From an uncultured Thermofilaceae archaeon (GTDB lineage Archaea > Thermoproteota > Thermoprotei > Thermofilales > Thermofilaceae): a DNA stretch of 64,000 bases. A program made the position numbers and the translations under genes. Location: assembly GCA_938036345.1 (NCBI GenBank), contig CALHPJ010000013.1, forward strand, positions 1-64,000. Direction: 5' to 3'. Numbering within the stretch: the stretch's first letter is position 1; the number at the start of each line of letters is the position of its first letter. The notes under the pieces are model-generated. The model was not told the DNA's origin and did not search any database. It worked only from the letters and a program-made list of their open reading frames with translations. Below, one piece after another: positions 26,912 to 35,623 of this stretch.

Positions 26912-27033
26912 GAGTAAAGAATTCGTTACATCGATTTAAGTTTTACCAAAGCGGAGGAGCGAAGATCCGCGGGTGGGCTTCAGGCCGCCAGAATGCCGGC
27001 GACGCCTTTATATCGGCAGGCTCCAAAAAGAAG

Positions 27034-27091
27034 GTGGATGATGACTTTGCCGAGTGTTGAACAGTGAAATACCATTCATGTTCTGACACTT
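27034..27091 (+). ncRNA. C/D-box sRNA guiding 2'-O-methylation of 23S rRNA (predicted)
   Basis: Box C ATGATGA (27038-27044), 12-nt guide, box D' TTGA (27057-27060), 3-nt spacer, box C' GTGAAAT (27064-27070), 12-nt guide, box D CTGA (27083-27086). AGGTG (27032-27036) can pair with CACTT (27087-27091) to close the kink-turn stem. A TATA box (TTTATAT, 27007-27013) sits about 26 bases upstream. Both guides complement conserved 23S rRNA stretches as I remember them: CAUGAAUGG (domain IV) and ACUCGGCAAA. The remaining intergenic bases 26912-27275 otherwise hold only flanking promoters. Confidence 0.72.
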
Positions 27092-27275
27092 CCGTAAGTC
27101 ACAGCTGAGCTCCTGGTATTATGGTGCGGGCTGGTATGGGCGCAGGCTGGGACAGCGACTTCAAAGGCCCGCGCCCGGTGTGCCGAGGTAGCTAAGAGTT
27201 CTAGCGATGCCGCTTGAGGCAGAGATTGAGTTAGGTTGCCTTTAATGCTTATTAATTCGGGTAAGTAGCCCAGTT

Positions 27276-28106
27276 GTGAGCAGCAAGCTTCTGGATAGGC
27301 TGTACGCTTTCGCAAGGGAGCTGCCTAGGCTGCTTGAAGAGGATGTGCGTTCGGTGGTAGTGTTCGGCTCAGCCGCCCGCTCAGAGGACTTCGTCCCCGG
27401 GTTGAGCGACCTCGACGTCCTTGTTCTCGTTGAGGGGTTGCCGAGGAGGCGGTACTACTACTTCGACGTTGAGGGACACGAGGTGAACGTGGCGGTGTAC
27501 ACGTTTGACGAGTTGCTAGCTCTCTACTCGGTGGGGGACCCCCTGGCGCACATGCTGAGGCGCAGCTTAGTGATCTACGACAGCGGGCTCGCAGAGGCCC
27601 TGCCAGCCGAGGCCGAGGTAACTGGGCACACGCTCCGCGCACTCCGCAGGTCGATTTTCGCGGCTCTCGGACTAGCTGTGGAAAAGTACTTCGCTGGATT
27701 CTATAGGGAGGCGGTCTCCCACGCGTACCATTTAGCGAGACACGTGATCAGGTACGACTGCGCGCTGCACGGGAAGCAATTCCCCGTCTCAGATGCGGAG
27801 GTTAAAGCTGCCGCAAGCGGTGATCTGGAGGCTCTGTTCCTCCTATCTTTCGAGACACGGAAGAGAGAAGTAACCCGCACGGAGGCGGCGTCGCTAATAG
27901 AGAGGGCCATCGACGTTTTATGCCGCTACCTCGGGTTAAAGCCGACAACCCTGCGCCAGCTTGAGGCGGCGGTGTGGGGGGATGCCATGACGGTTGTGGC
28001 TTGCGAGGAGACCGGTTCCCTGGTTTTCAAGGTGGAAAGGTACTCGGAGAGCGGTTTGAAAATCCTCAAAGTAAGGGGGGAAGAGGCCGAGGACCTGACC
28101 TACTGA
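27276..28106 (+). CDS. Nucleotidyltransferase-domain protein with HEPN-like helical region
   Basis: Residues 20-100 are a minimal nucleotidyltransferase: VVFGSAARSEDFVPGLSDLDVLVLVE gives the GSx10DxD catalytic signature (G31-S32 and D46/D48), with a third acidic candidate in the strand EVNVAVY. Residues ~115-225 form a helical bundle like HEPN/substrate-binding domains (REAVSHAYHLARHVIRY). The HEPN RNase motif Rx4-6H is not clear. In two-gene toxin-antitoxin pairs these domains are separate; here they are fused. GTG start; TATA-like CTTATTAATT 25 bases upstream. Confidence 0.75.
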   Translation: MSSKLLDRLYAFARELPRLLEEDVRSVVVFGSAARSEDFVPGLSDLDVLVLVEGLPRRRYYYFDVEGHEVNVAVYTFDELLALYSVGDPLAHMLRRSLVIYDSGLAEALPAEAEVTGHTLRALRRSIFAALGLAVEKYFAGFYREAVSHAYHLARHVIRYDCALHGKQFPVSDAEVKAAASGDLEALFLLSFETRKREVTRTEAASLIERAIDVLCRYLGLKPTTLRQLEAAVWGDAMTVVACEETGSLVFKVERYSESGLKILKVRGEEAEDLTY

Positions 28107-28156
28107 AACAGAGGGTAGTTTACCGGTTCAGGGCTAGGAAAATACAGTTAGACGGG

Positions 28157-29161
28157 TTAAGTGAGGGGTAGCTTCACTCGCCTGCCTTCTAGCTCGCTGA
28201 GGTAGATGGCCTCAATGATCTCCTGCGCTTTCACTCCGTCGTCAACCGTCACTGCGGGATTTCTCCCACTCTTGATTGCCTCTACTATGTCGTCCAAGGC
28301 GCTCCCAGCGTGAGATGCGCTCAGGGCCGGTTTAACCCAGGCTCTCCTGCTCCGCGAGTAGTACATGAGCCCGATGCACGTCCTGAGCGCAGAGCCCTTG
28401 CTGCCGTAGACCTCGAGCGGGGACCATGGCATGTGCTCCACCACCTGGACCCAGCCCGCGTCGAGCACCCCTAGCGCGCCTTTGGAGAACCTGATCACAC
28501 CGATCCCCTGGTCGTCCACCTCGTACGCCCGCGTGGAGTTGGAGACGAGGCCCTGCACCTCGACGGCCTCGTCCTCTAGGATGAACCTAAGGAGGTCGGC
28601 CCCGTGTATGCCTAAGTCCAGAAGCCCGCCGCCCCCGGCCAGCTCCCTCGACGAGAACCAGCCGGTCCAGCCGCTGAACCAGCGGTCGACGGCAGCTGAG
28701 TGGGCTACCCGAACCCTCGCAGTGTATATGTACCCGAGCTCCCCGCTGGCGACCAGATCCCTGACGGCAACGTTCTCTGGGTTGAAGCGGGAGTTGAAGC
28801 CCGTCGTGAAGAGTATACCGCTTTTCTCCACCACTTTCTTGATCTCGACGGCCATCCTGAGGTTCGAGCCGATCGGCTTTTCGCAGAAAACGTGCACGCC
28901 TCTTTCAGCGGCAGCCTTAACGTGCTCCAGGTGCCTCCTGTTCTCGCTATCGATGACCACTAGGTCAGGGTTCCTCTTAAACAGGGATTCGAGGCTTTCA
29001 TAGAACTCGAGATTGTACATCTTGGCGTAATAGCGCCCCCTCTCCTCATCGTCGTCGTAAACCCCGATGACCTCCACGTCACCCCGAGATTTCAGCCGCT
29101 CGAGGTGCCCCGGCGCGTGGACGTGCGCGAAGCTGATTACCCCAACCTTTAGCTTAGCCAC
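28157..29161 (-). CDS. Gfo/Idh/MocA family NAD(P)-dependent sugar dehydrogenase
   Basis: N-terminal Rossmann strand (KVGVISFAHVHAPGHLE), then the family motif CEKPIGSN (about residue 92) that holds the catalytic lysine, and a C-terminal sheet domain with GGGGLLDLGIHGADLLRF (catalytic Asp/His). The nucleotide-binding loop GVISFAHVH is less glycine-rich than usual. TTG 29179 is a longer alternative; a TATA-like AAAATAATAAAG is centred ~25 bases before GTG 29161, which I use (334 residues). Substrate unknown. Confidence 0.85.
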   Translation of the reverse strand: MAKLKVGVISFAHVHAPGHLERLKSRGDVEVIGVYDDDEERGRYYAKMYNLEFYESLESLFKRNPDLVVIDSENRRHLEHVKAAAERGVHVFCEKPIGSNLRMAVEIKKVVEKSGILFTTGFNSRFNPENVAVRDLVASGELGYIYTARVRVAHSAAVDRWFSGWTGWFSSRELAGGGGLLDLGIHGADLLRFILEDEAVEVQGLVSNSTRAYEVDDQGIGVIRFSKGALGVLDAGWVQVVEHMPWSPLEVYGSKGSALRTCIGLMYYSRSRRAWVKPALSASHAGSALDDIVEAIKSGRNPAVTVDDGVKAQEIIEAIYLSELEGRRVKLPLT

Positions 29162-29370
29162 ACCGGTACACTCACCCAAGCTTTATTATTTTAGTCGTAG
29201 ACAAGTACACGCTCGCGCTCCGGGCTGGGTTTGGCTGGGGCCTTCGAGTAGGCGGGAACCTCGGTCAGCAGCTTTACGGACCATGCAACGACGCTTCCCC
29301 CGCAGCGGCATCGGACAAGCCTATCCCGCACCTTCGTTGAACCCCAGGAAACGCGAACCTCCTGAACTCC

Positions 29371-30063
29371 TTAACCGGCCTCCTCGTACCAGGCTCGCCT
29401 CAGCGTTTTCGCGTGCACGGCCGTGAAGGCTTTCAACCGCTTGACAAGAAGTTCAACCTTCCGGAGAGGGGGCTCGGGTAGCCTGTGGCCGTAGTTGTCG
29501 TAGCCGATGTAGACCCTCGAGGGCTTAACCCTCTTTAAAGCCTCCACGAATCCGTCTAAGTCGAAGTCGAGGACGGGCTCCACAACTACGACCTTGTTTG
29601 GCCACTCGAGTTCCATCATGGCCCTTAGGCGCTCGCTTGGACTAGGCGCCCCGGAAAGAGCGCTGTAACCCTCGTCCCTGTTCGTCTCAACCGTGGCGCC
29701 GAGCTCAACGTTGCCAGGCATTTCGCCCAAAAACTCGAGGTACCTGGACGGGTTCTTTGTCAAAAAGAAGAACGTCGTGCTGGGAAAATCCCTGACGCGT
29801 TCCAGCACTTTGAGGATCCACTCGGCGGGGACCCAGGAGCCCCACAAGTCACCCATGTCGCATACGAAAACCCACTCGCCCGGTTTAAAGCGCCTCGAGA
29901 AGGCTTTTTCATTCAAAGCCGGGTTAAAGCCGTGCGCAGCATAGTGCGGGTGCCGTTTCAGCCTAGTCAAAGCCAGCCGGCGAGCCCAGCAGTACGTGCA
30001 AAGGTGCAGGCAGCCGGTCACAGGATTCCAGGACACGTGGATCGCTAAACCATGCTCCACCAC
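29371..30063 (-). CDS. DUF5131 (phage Gp37/Gp68-type) radical-SAM-like protein
   Basis: 230 residues. The N terminus has a cysteine cluster C18-x3-C22-x2-C25 in the setting WNPVTGCLHLCTYCWARR, as in radical SAM enzymes, followed by FVCDMGDLWGSWVP and FFFLTKNPSRY typical of DUF5131. In that family a [4Fe-4S] cluster is expected; function is unknown. The family is often phage-encoded, but no phage genes surround it here. The C-terminal part (VVVVEPVLDFD, VYIGYDNYG) completes a partial TIM barrel. Confidence 0.8.
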   Translation of the reverse strand: MVEHGLAIHVSWNPVTGCLHLCTYCWARRLALTRLKRHPHYAAHGFNPALNEKAFSRRFKPGEWVFVCDMGDLWGSWVPAEWILKVLERVRDFPSTTFFFLTKNPSRYLEFLGEMPGNVELGATVETNRDEGYSALSGAPSPSERLRAMMELEWPNKVVVVEPVLDFDLDGFVEALKRVKPSRVYIGYDNYGHRLPEPPLRKVELLVKRLKAFTAVHAKTLRRAWYEEAG

Positions 30064-30126
30064 CCCTTAATATTTGCGCACACGAAGCCCCGTAAAAGCT
30101 TATGAGCTGGACCCGCTTGCCGCCGT

Positions 30127-32244
30127 GTGGCCGCTCCAGCCTGGCTTCTGGTAGCCGTGGCGCTCTTAGCCTTCTCTTCCACGGCTTACTCCATGCCCTA
30201 TGCGGCCCCCACGCTTGAACTTAGACAAGTTGAGGGGGAGTTGGTACCCATCCAGAACGGTGTTGTGTACCCCAACTTCGCGCTTCAGCGGCAGTCACGC
30301 AAGTACCTAGACTTGGGCGGGGAGTGGGAGATCCTATACGACGAGGCATCGGGGGCCCTTGAGGTGGACGGGGTTCGGCTGTCGCTGGCCGCTAGGACAC
30401 CGCAAGTTCTCGAACTTATGGAGCGGCAACTGCGAGAGGCCCTCGCAAAAAGCGGGTGGAGGAGAGTTAAGGTTCCGCACAGCAACAACGCACGTGGATC
30501 GGACACGGAGGGCTACCAGGGCGTCGTTTGGTATAGGAAGGTGTTCGAGCTGCCCCGCGGTTTCCTCGAGCAAGGTGGGAGGGCGTTCCTGGTCTTCCAA
30601 GGCGTCAATTACTTAGTTGATGTCTGGCTCAACGGTAAATACTTGGGCTACCACGAGGGAGGTTTCACCCCCTTCCTCTTCGATGTCTCAAACTCGCTGG
30701 TGGAGGGCGTTAACGAGCTAGTGCTCAGAGTGGACAACGTGCCCTGGGATGCGCCAGGCTCTCGCTTTCTAACAGTCCCGTACAGGAGGTGCGACTGGTG
30801 GAACTACGGCGGCGTTTACCGGGACGTTTACATAGAGGTCGCCAACTCGACCTACATAGCAAGGCTCGACCTGGTGGCATCGAGAAGCACCGAGGGCTGG
30901 ATTTTGGCGGCTAGAGCCGTAATCGTTAGCAAGTCGAGCGTGAGGGCCCTTTTGAGGCTGAGGCTCCACCCGGCTGACGCAGCCGGGAGGCTTGAGCCTG
31001 ACGCTTATTCCCTCGCCAACAAGTCGGCGGTGGTGGGAGAAGTCGCGGGGGAAATCGATCTCATCCCCGGCATCAACGTAGTTAAGGTGCGGCTGGATGC
31101 AGTTGGCGTAAGGGAGTGGAGCCCGGAGGAGCCGAACCTCTACGTACTCGCGGCTGAGCTCTGGGTCGGAGGATCCATTGTAGACTCCGTGTACGAGCAG
31201 GTGGGCTTTAGGGAGGTAGGGGTAGCTGGGGGTAAGATCCTGCTCAACGGGAAAACGGTTTTCCTAAAGGGTTTGTCGAGGCACGAGGATTACCCGGTTC
31301 TCGGCAGAGCCCTAACCCCGGAGCTGATATACGGCGATCTCCTCATCGTAAAGGAGCTGAGTGCCAACTTCCTTCGAACAGCCCATTACCCCAACCACCC
31401 GCTGACTTACGTTTACGCCGACCGCCTAGGCTTGCTCGTCTGGGAGGAGATACCAGTTTACTGGTTCGATTGCGAGGCCTTCAGGGTCCAGCTCGAGAGA
31501 GGCGTCGCGAAGCAGATGCTGCTGGAAATGATTTTCAGGGACTTTAACAGGCCTTCGATAATCATATGGAGCTTAGCCAACGAGTGCGCTTGCCGCGGGG
31601 AGCGGATTAATTTCCTGAAAGAGATGGCGCAAGCGGCCCGGCTGGTCGACCCCACCAGGTTGCTGACGCAGGCGATAGCGTGGGACTTGAGCGACGACAC
31701 CTCGCTTAAGGCTGGCTTAGACCTGCTCGCGGTCAACATGTACTTCGGCGTGTTCTACGGAAAGCTGGAGGACATGGGCAGCGCGATAAAGAGCTTGAAA
31801 AATAGATACCCGGAGCTCCCGCTCGTAATCAGCGAGATTGGATACTGGTCCGGGGGAGGCGTGGGCGAGGCTGGCCAAGCCGAGTACTTTATCCGAGCTT
31901 GGAGAATAATCGAGGCGAACGCCGAAAGCCTAGCCGGTGCAGCGTGGTGGACGGTTTTCGACTACGACAGCATGATCGTATTCAATACGTTCGGGGCTCT
32001 GGACTGGCAGCGAAGCCGCAGGAAGCTTCTCTACTACGAGATTAAGAAGGCTTTCGAGCTCCCGCTGAGCGGGGGGAAGGATTCCCAGGGGTTGCCACCG
32101 CTGGTGCTCGTGTGCGCTGCTTTGCTGCTGCTGGCATCGCTGGTCGCCATTCTAAAGGTGCTCAGGTTGCGGCGGCGCCGAGAACGGAGCGGCTCTGAGC
32201 CTGCACGTAGGCTGACGACTCCTAGAAGCTGTTGCGTTGCGTAA
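30127..32244 (+). CDS. Exported membrane-anchored family 2 glycoside hydrolase
   Basis: Signal peptide at residues 1-23, GH2 sugar-binding domain (VNYLVDVWLNGKYLGYHEGGFTPF), immunoglobulin-like domain and TIM barrel. The acid/base is E486 in SLANEC and the nucleophile E570 in VISEIGYW; the family SRHEDYPVLGRAL segment is present. A C-terminal helix (~655-675) followed by an Arg-rich tail anchors it outside the cell. Similar enzymes are beta-galactosidases, beta-glucuronidases or beta-mannosidases. GTG start, TATA-like GCTTATGA 25 bases upstream. The stop overlaps the longest reading of the next MFS gene. Confidence 0.9.
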   Translation: MAAPAWLLVAVALLAFSSTAYSMPYAAPTLELRQVEGELVPIQNGVVYPNFALQRQSRKYLDLGGEWEILYDEASGALEVDGVRLSLAARTPQVLELMERQLREALAKSGWRRVKVPHSNNARGSDTEGYQGVVWYRKVFELPRGFLEQGGRAFLVFQGVNYLVDVWLNGKYLGYHEGGFTPFLFDVSNSLVEGVNELVLRVDNVPWDAPGSRFLTVPYRRCDWWNYGGVYRDVYIEVANSTYIARLDLVASRSTEGWILAARAVIVSKSSVRALLRLRLHPADAAGRLEPDAYSLANKSAVVGEVAGEIDLIPGINVVKVRLDAVGVREWSPEEPNLYVLAAELWVGGSIVDSVYEQVGFREVGVAGGKILLNGKTVFLKGLSRHEDYPVLGRALTPELIYGDLLIVKELSANFLRTAHYPNHPLTYVYADRLGLLVWEEIPVYWFDCEAFRVQLERGVAKQMLLEMIFRDFNRPSIIIWSLANECACRGERINFLKEMAQAARLVDPTRLLTQAIAWDLSDDTSLKAGLDLLAVNMYFGVFYGKLEDMGSAIKSLKNRYPELPLVISEIGYWSGGGVGEAGQAEYFIRAWRIIEANAESLAGAAWWTVFDYDSMIVFNTFGALDWQRSRRKLLYYEIKKAFELPLSGGKDSQGLPPLVLVCAALLLLASLVAILKVLRLRRRRERSGSEPARRLTTPRSCCVA

Positions 32245-33439
32245 CGGCGGTATATCAGCGTGTCGTGAGCAAACGTTTTCAGCCAGCGCGAAAAGACCCG
32301 GTGTGCGCCTACTTCAGCTCTGGGTTGCGATGGCCTTACTCTACGCTGCAGCTGGAGTTGTCTACCCTCTTCTTCCACCGTACATGTCGCGAAGCGGGTT
32401 GAGCAACGTTGAGATCGGGTTCCTCGCCTCTATCTCGTCCGCTGCGTCTATCCTGACGCTGGTCATTGCAGGCCGGCTCTCAGACATGCTGGAAAGGCGG
32501 AACGCCCTACAAGCCGCGCTGTGCCTAGGCCAGGCCTCGCTAGTCCTACTCTACGGGTACTCCAGCAAATTCCACGATTTCCTCGTCCTCCACACCCTGT
32601 ATATGTCGGTCTCCTCGGCTTCCCTATCCCTAAGCGGAGCTGTGGCAATGGACTACGTAACCGGTAAAAGGGGGGCGGTTTTCGGCTACTTGAGAACCTC
32701 GGGAGCGGTAGGCTGGATCTTGGGAACCCTGGCCGGGGGGCTCCTCTTTCAATCCAAGGGGCACTTCTCGGCTTTCGCTACCTCTTCATCAGTTTACGCG
32801 GCGTCGGCGCTTGCGTACGGCCTAATGCCTTTACCCTTTACGCGAGTAGCCAGAGGCCAAGCTGGTGTCGGGGGCTTTTCCCAGCTTAAGCGCCGGAGAG
32901 TTGCAGCCGTTCTGGCTGCGGTGCTGGTGGCATCGGTGAGCAACCCCGCGTACTACACCTTCTTACCCCTTTACTTGACCCAGGAAATGGGGGCATCGCA
33001 GCTGCTGACCTCCGCCGCGTTCGCTGTAACGCCATTCGCCGAAATCCCGGTGATGGTCGTCCTCGGCGCGCTGTCCGACAGGGTCGGTAGGGTACCCGTG
33101 CTTTTGATGTGCCTGTCGGCTTTCCCCTTGCGCTACACATTAACCGCGCTAGTTCGAGACGCAGTGTGGGTGGTCTTGGTGCAGCTGCTCCACGGCCTCA
33201 CCTTCGCTGGTCTCTACGTGGTCGGCAGCACTTTACTGGCCGAGGAGGCGCCGGGATCAGTGGGCCTCGCCCTCAGCTTCTTCACCGTGGCTTTCAGCCT
33301 CGGCGGCGTCATCGGCGGCTACCTCCTAGCGTTAGTTCAAGCAAATTACGGGTACTTCGCGATGTACGCGTGCGCCTCGGCTGTCTCGGCAACCTCCATA
33401 CCCCTCCTTTTAGCTCTAAGCCGTTCCAAAGGTTCCTAG
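32237..33439 (+). CDS. Major facilitator superfamily transporter (first of a tandem pair)
   Basis: About 12 helices with the MFS loop 2-3 motif GRLSDMLERRNAL and its second-half counterpart GALSDRVGRVPVL. Longest start is TTG 32237, overlapping the GH2 stop by 8 bases; GTG 32303 is an alternative that removes a polar 22-residue extension and begins right at the first helix. I see no Shine-Dalgarno that decides. Position after an exported glycosidase suggests uptake of the released sugars (inference). Confidence 0.85.
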   Translation: MRNGGISACREQTFSASAKRPGVRLLQLWVAMALLYAAAGVVYPLLPPYMSRSGLSNVEIGFLASISSAASILTLVIAGRLSDMLERRNALQAALCLGQASLVLLYGYSSKFHDFLVLHTLYMSVSSASLSLSGAVAMDYVTGKRGAVFGYLRTSGAVGWILGTLAGGLLFQSKGHFSAFATSSSVYAASALAYGLMPLPFTRVARGQAGVGGFSQLKRRRVAAVLAAVLVASVSNPAYYTFLPLYLTQEMGASQLLTSAAFAVTPFAEIPVMVVLGALSDRVGRVPVLLMCLSAFPLRYTLTALVRDAVWVVLVQLLHGLTFAGLYVVGSTLLAEEAPGSVGLALSFFTVAFSLGGVIGGYLLALVQANYGYFAMYACASAVSATSIPLLLALSRSKGS

Positions 33440-33510
33440 CGGAGATCTGGAGCTGACGAAGGCGGCGCTTATAGTCGAAAACGTTTTTACAGAGCGGGGT
33501 CCGGTGTGAT

Positions 33511-34626
33511 GTGAAGGGTTTTGGCCTATTTCTGGTTAACGCGCTCTACATGCTAGTTTCCGGCGCTCTGTACCCCTTGATCCCGCTGTACCTCGAGCAG
33601 CAATCCGTGGGTGTAATGGAGAGGGGATACATCCTCACAGGTGCAGCCCTCGCGAGCGCCGCCTCCTCGCTTTTCTGGGGTTACCTGTCGGATAAAACGG
33701 GGAAGCGCCGCGTCTTCGTCCTATTAAGCAGCTTAGGGCAGACGGCGGCATACCTGCTGCTCTCAACGCAGCTAAACCTACCCCTCCAAGTAACCCTGTA
33801 CCTCCTCTCCTGCTTCGTCAGCTCGGCGTCTTTTACCCTAGTTATGGCTTCAGCCGGAGGAGGGGAGGGGGTTAGCGAGGCTATGGGCAGCTTCTGGGCC
33901 GGGGGATCGCTGGGTTGGGCAACCGGGACGGCCATCTCGGGACACCTCTTTGAGAGGCACGGAATATCCGCCGTCTTCTTCTTCTCGGCGGTTTTTCTAT
34001 CGTTCTACACGCTACTTGCTTTCAAGCAGTGCAGCGACCTGACCAGGCGTGAAGCTAGAAAAACCGGGGACGGGGGGTTCCCGCCCAAGCTACTGCTCTT
34101 ACTGGCGCTGGTATTCGTGTTCGTATGCGTCGACGTAGTGAAGAACCTCTATATACCGCCGCACTATGCCTACGATTTAAAGCTGGGAGCTGCTACAGCT
34201 ATGCTAACGCTTAGCTTTACCAGCTGGCTGGAAATACCCTCCATACTCGCCTTCAGCAGAGCCGCGCGGAGAGCCAGCAGGTGGCTCCTGTTGGCTTTAA
34301 GCTTCGCCCTAGCGGCGATGTACCTGCTCTTCAACTGCTTTGTCGAGAACACGCTCCAAGCTTTCGCCGTCATGGGCTTCTACAGCCTCGTTTGGGGCTC
34401 GTTCAGCGTATCCAGCAGTACGCTGGTTTCCGAGCTAACGGAGGCCCATGGAACAGCCTACGGTGCCTACAACGCCGTGTACTCTATCGCTAACATCGCT
34501 GCGCCTGTTCTATCCAGTGCCGTAATAGGGGGTTTCGGTTACAACGCTCTCCTTTGGCTCCTCGCCGTAGCCTCCCTGGCCATATTCGCCGCGCTATCGC
34601 TCGTGGGCATGAAAAAGCGTCTGTAA
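33511..34626 (+). CDS. Major facilitator superfamily transporter (second of a tandem pair)
   Basis: 371 residues, about 12 helices. The loop 2-3 motif is WGYLSDKTGKRRVF; the first helix starts at residue 6. It is distantly similar to the preceding carrier and may be its paralogue, though the second-half loop motif is weak. GTG 33511, with a T-rich ACGTTTTTAC about 26 bases upstream as possible TATA box, so it may have its own transcript. Substrate unknown, probably a sugar or oligosaccharide. Confidence 0.83.
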   Translation: MKGFGLFLVNALYMLVSGALYPLIPLYLEQQSVGVMERGYILTGAALASAASSLFWGYLSDKTGKRRVFVLLSSLGQTAAYLLLSTQLNLPLQVTLYLLSCFVSSASFTLVMASAGGGEGVSEAMGSFWAGGSLGWATGTAISGHLFERHGISAVFFFSAVFLSFYTLLAFKQCSDLTRREARKTGDGGFPPKLLLLLALVFVFVCVDVVKNLYIPPHYAYDLKLGAATAMLTLSFTSWLEIPSILAFSRAARRASRWLLLALSFALAAMYLLFNCFVENTLQAFAVMGFYSLVWGSFSVSSSTLVSELTEAHGTAYGAYNAVYSIANIAAPVLSSAVIGGFGYNALLWLLAVASLAIFAALSLVGMKKRL

Positions 34627-34688
34627 AGGCCGGCTGGGGCGCCTAAAGGATACGTTAGCGTTAAGCGTTAATAGCCGTACGCTCCAGC

Positions 34689-35561
34689 TTGCGTGTGGAT
34701 TTCCGCTGGGGCGTGTGGACCTCATGGGTCGCCGAACTCCCTGTAGAAAGGGCTTTGGAGGAGCTTTACAGCGGCGGTTTCAGGTACCTCGAACTCTCCG
34801 TCGAGCACTTTAACGAGATCCTCGCTAGGTCGGGGGAGCTCGGCTACTTGGATGAAACAGAGAGCTTTAAGAGCAGAGCCCTTGCCCTGGCCGGCTTGGG
34901 GGCTGTGGACGTAAACTCGCTGCCGCCTGTCGAGCTCATCCACGCCCACGGCCCTTTTAAGCCGTTCAATCTACAATCATTCGACGAGGCCGAGAAATCC
35001 ATAGAGACTGTCAAGGAGTGGATAAGGTGGTGCAGCAAGCTCGGGGTAAAGGTCCTAGTTTGCCACCCCTTTACCGTAAAGGGCGCCGAGTGGAGAAGCC
35101 TTGAAAACTTAAACGTGAGCTCTTTCAGGAGGCTGGGCAAAGCGGCCGAGGAGCACGGAGTAGTCCTCGCTGTCGAGAACATGGGGCGGGGGTACGCTTC
35201 ATTGGCTAGCCACCTGCTCCGGATAGTCGAGGAGGCTCCGAGCACAGCTGTGTGCGTTGACACAGGGCACGCGAACCTCGAAGCCTACAGGGGTTCCGTC
35301 GAGCGCCTGATTACGGAGCTTGGCTCCACCATAGCCGCCACTCATTTAAGCGATAACGACGGAAGTGGGGATCAGCACGTCTTCCCAGGCAAGGGTACGA
35401 TAGACTGGAGGAGAGTCCTTGAGGCTTTTAAGGAAGTGAGGTACGGTAAGCCGCTGAACCTTGAGATCCCCGGCGAGTCTAAAGCGTTCCCCGATCCCGC
35501 GCAGCGCGTAAAATACCTCGTGGAGTCGATAAATGCCTTAACAAGGAGCATCCTCGCTTGA
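34689..35561 (+). CDS. Xylose isomerase-like TIM barrel sugar isomerase/epimerase
   Basis: 290 residues with the family metal ligands: E in YLELSVEH, VENMGRGY, DTGHANLEAY, ATHLSDNDGSGDQHVFPGKGTIDW and a final LEIPGE. Length and order are close to the 8464 gene, so the two may be distant paralogues. TTG 34689 or GTG 34695 could be the start; TATA-like CGTTAATAG is about 24-28 bases upstream of both. It lies inside a sugar-use gene cluster. Confidence 0.82.
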   Translation: MRVDFRWGVWTSWVAELPVERALEELYSGGFRYLELSVEHFNEILARSGELGYLDETESFKSRALALAGLGAVDVNSLPPVELIHAHGPFKPFNLQSFDEAEKSIETVKEWIRWCSKLGVKVLVCHPFTVKGAEWRSLENLNVSSFRRLGKAAEEHGVVLAVENMGRGYASLASHLLRIVEEAPSTAVCVDTGHANLEAYRGSVERLITELGSTIAATHLSDNDGSGDQHVFPGKGTIDWRRVLEAFKEVRYGKPLNLEIPGESKAFPDPAQRVKYLVESINALTRSILA

Positions 35562-35593
35562 CAAGTAAGCCTCTTCCCGGTCCTGATCCCAAG

Positions 35594-35600
35594 GTTTATA
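35594..35600 (+). promoter_or_regulatory. TATA box deciding the start of the M42 peptidase
   Basis: GTTTATA, 26 bases before GTG 35624 and downstream of the alternative TTG 35558. Supports a leaderless transcript from 35624. Confidence 0.6.
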
Positions 35601-35623
35601 GAGGTGGCTTTCCAGGGCTGGGC

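Noticed and set aside
27276-28106. MNT/HEPN toxin-antitoxin pair
   Set aside because: Both domains are in one chain and no separate partner gene lies next to it; a clear HEPN RNase motif was not found.
35558-35623. Longer M42 peptidase N terminus overlapping the isomerase gene
   Set aside because: A TATA box exactly 26 bases before GTG 35624 and the family's usual length favour the shorter form.
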